Part shown: positions 31,400 to 33,030 of the stretch, piece after piece
How the letters are laid out: each line of letters opens with the position of its first letter
Numbering within the stretch: the first letter of the stretch is position 1
Assembly (NCBI GenBank): GCA_035340715.1
Contig: DAOQTX010000029.1
Location: forward strand, 1-33,030
Source: DAOQTX01 sp035340715
GTDB taxonomy: Bacteria; Bacteroidota; Bacteroidia; AKYH767-A; OLB10
Direction of reading: 5' to 3'
DNA: 33,030 nucleotides
Program-made: the position numbers and the translations under genes
Notes under the pieces: generated by a model
What the model was told of the DNA's origin: nothing
Database searches by the model: none
The model's input: only the letters and a program-made list of their open reading frames with translations

Positions 31400-33030
31400 A
31401 TGTGTGGATTGAGCGGCTTTATATATCACTCTTTTGGAGACCGTAAGGATATTTTGATCAAAATGTCTAATTCTCTTGTCCATAGAGGGCCTGATGACCA
31501 TGGAAATGTGGTGATCGAAACAGAAAATTCTCAAATAGGTTTTGGTTTTAGACGGCTAAGCATTATTGATTTATCGATGAATGGCCATCAGCCAATGGAG
31601 TGGAATGAAGAAGGTCTCACTGTAATGCTGAATGGAGAGGTTTATAATTATACCTCACTCCGAAAGGAATTAGAATTGCTGGGTTATTCATTCAAGAGCA
31701 ATAGCGATACTGAAGTAGTAATGAAAGCGTACCATAAATGGGGTATTAAAGCAATTGATCGGTTCATTGGTATGTTTGCCATTGCAATAATGGATAAAAG
31801 AAAAGACGAGTTAGTTCTGATTCGTGATAGGGCTGGAGTTAAGCCATTTTTTTATTACCACCACAATGATTGCTTTTTATTTGCTTCAGAGTTGAAAGCA
31901 TTTCATGCCAACCCTGATTTTCAAAAAGAACTTAATATCAATGCATTGGCATTGTATTTTCAACATGGTTATATTCCAGGTCCACACTCTATTTTTAATC
32001 ATACTTATAAATTGCTTCCCGGCCATTTGTTGCGATATAAGCTTTCAAACAAGCAAATAGAAACGGAATGCTATTGGTCGGTTGATGAATGTTATAATAA
32101 ACCAATAGAAAATATTTCAGAGCAAGAAGCTAAGGAAGAGTTATTGGTAATATTAAAAGATGCATTTTCATTGCGATTGGTTTCAGATGTTCCATTGGGC
32201 GTTTTTTTGAGTGGTGGTTACGATAGCAGTTTGTTGTGTTCCATCTTGAAAAAGGAGTGCAACCAACAAATTAAAACATATACCATAGGTTTTAGAGAGA
32301 GTGATTTTAATGAAGCGGACTACGCACGGCAAGTTGCTCAGCTCTTACAAACAGACCATACAGAGTTTGTATGTGGATATAATGAAGCAATGGATGTGAT
32401 TCCACTTTTATCGGATATGTATGATGAACCTTTTGCCGACTCATCTGCTATACCAACCTATTTGGTTAGTAAGTTGGCACGGCAGCAAGTTACCGTTGCG
32501 CTATCTGCTGATGGGGGTGATGAAGCGTTTGCCGGTTATACAAAGTATATAAAAGTAAAAAACTACATATCTAAACTCAAAAGCAATCCGAAGTTGTTGA
32601 ATACATCAGCTGCTTATTTGATTAATCTTTTTGCTCGCATTGCCCCATCTTCTTTGCATAAACCAGACCGCATAGACAAGCTGGGATGTCTGTTACAATC
32701 TGAATCAGAAATTGCAGGATTTGACATCATTACTCAGGGATATACTTTGAATGAAGTAAAACGATTTTTTAGTAAAGAAATTGAACTACCAAAAACGGCC
32801 TTTGATGAAGCAATGCGTAAAAATTATTCAAGTGAGTTGAATTCATTTTTGGCGTTGGACTATAAGACATTTATGGTTGATGATGTACTTCAAAAGGTGG
32901 ATCGGGCAGGAATGTATGCATCTTTAGAAGCTCGTGAACCCATGCTTGATCAACGGATCATTGAATTTGCTGCACGTTTACCCGACACTTTGAAACTAAA
33001 TGGCTTGAAGGGCAAATATTTATTAAGGCT
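31400..33030 (+). CDS. Second asparagine synthase-like amidotransferase (3' end outside window)
   Basis: The frame is open from the ATG at 31400 to the right edge, giving about 543 residues of a protein expected to be near 600-630. Glutaminase features: MCGLSGF with Cys2, HRGPDDHGN, FRRLSIIDLSMNGHQPM and NGEVYNY. The ATP loop is SGGYDSS (271-277), with ALSADGGDEAFAGYTKY further on and REPMLDQRIIEFAARLP near the edge. It differs from the AsnB-type protein at 21682 in length of loops and in wording (Tyr in the ATP loop, SADGGDE versus DGQGSDE). It is therefore a different subfamily rather than a local duplicate. It probably makes asparagine or amidates a sugar acid for the same glycan locus. 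Confidence 0.88.
   Translation, partial: MCGLSGFIYHSFGDRKDILIKMSNSLVHRGPDDHGNVVIETENSQIGFGFRRLSIIDLSMNGHQPMEWNEEGLTVMLNGEVYNYTSLRKELELLGYSFKSNSDTEVVMKAYHKWGIKAIDRFIGMFAIAIMDKRKDELVLIRDRAGVKPFFYYHHNDCFLFASELKAFHANPDFQKELNINALALYFQHGYIPGPHSIFNHTYKLLPGHLLRYKLSNKQIETECYWSVDECYNKPIENISEQEAKEELLVILKDAFSLRLVSDVPLGVFLSGGYDSSLLCSILKKECNQQIKTYTIGFRESDFNEADYARQVAQLLQTDHTEFVCGYNEAMDVIPLLSDMYDEPFADSSAIPTYLVSKLARQQVTVALSADGGDEAFAGYTKYIKVKNYISKLKSNPKLLNTSAAYLINLFARIAPSSLHKPDRIDKLGCLLQSESEIAGFDIITQGYTLNEVKRFFSKEIELPKTAFDEAMRKNYSSELNSFLALDYKTFMVDDVLQKVDRAGMYASLEAREPMLDQRIIEFAARLPDTLKLNGLKGKYLLR

Noticed and set aside
20270..33030. Glycan locus as a genomic island integrated at the 3' end of ssrA
   Set aside because: ssrA is a common integration site, but no repeat of its 3' end, no integrase gene and no clear change in base composition were seen in the window.
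21682..33030. The two AsnB-type genes as a recent tandem duplication
   Set aside because: Their ATP loops and other motifs differ (SGGIDSS/DGQGSDE versus SGGYDSS/SADGGDE), which indicates separate subfamilies.
1..33030. CRISPR arrays, insertion sequences, rRNA and ordinary tRNA genes
   Set aside because: No regularly spaced repeats, transposase motifs, terminal inverted repeats with target duplications, or tRNA cloverleaf signatures were seen apart from the tRNA-like ends of tmRNA.

Overview
The window looks like a chromosomal segment of a member of the Bacteroidota. The evidence is AT-rich DNA, promoter-like TAnnTTTG elements just upstream of many starts, a short primary sigma factor without region 1.1, a TamL-type lipoprotein, type IX secretion (T9SS) C-terminal domains of both type A and type B, and a DUF4907 protein. 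The genus cannot be fixed from what is here. All assignments come from reading motifs by eye; no database search was run.

Positions 1-19900 are mostly housekeeping. The 3' part of ftsZ (left edge) ends at a hairpin terminator and converges on an NtrC-type regulator that lacks a DNA-binding domain. A minus-strand operon natA-natB-ppx (5448 to 2224) is divergent from a plus-strand group: an alkyltransferase-like DNA-repair protein, an Mrp/ApbC ATPase and a NifU-type Fe-S scaffold. Then come a degenerate alpha/beta hydrolase, a thioredoxin-fold protein, a small secreted protein and a SpoU methyltransferase, followed by tamL, class I fructose-bisphosphate aldolase, accD, rpsO, pnp, rpoD and rpe. 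A LYS1-like dehydrogenase lies on the opposite strand just before the tmRNA gene (ssrA, 19931-20295).

Positions 20375-33030 form an envelope or exopolysaccharide locus. A plus-strand operon holds a GT4 glycosyltransferase, an AsnB-type amidotransferase and an exported D-glucuronyl C5-epimerase-like protein. It converges on a compact six-gene minus-strand operon (31347 to 25202): methyltransferase, kelch/T9SS-A, methyltransferase, kelch-PKD/T9SS-B, DUF4907 lipoprotein, GT4. A second AsnB-type gene starts divergently from that operon and runs off the right edge. Together these genes suggest assembly of a uronic-acid-containing, possibly amidated and methylated, glycan beside two secreted six-bladed beta-propeller proteins. 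This locus is the best candidate for something undescribed.

Several proteins have lost residues usually needed for activity: an ATL with Ala in place of the acceptor Cys, a hydrolase without its Ser and His, an Mrp without its CxxC, and an NtrC-like protein without an HTH. No intergenic stretch exceeds about 220 bases outside the tmRNA region. No CRISPR array, insertion sequence, rRNA or ordinary tRNA was seen.
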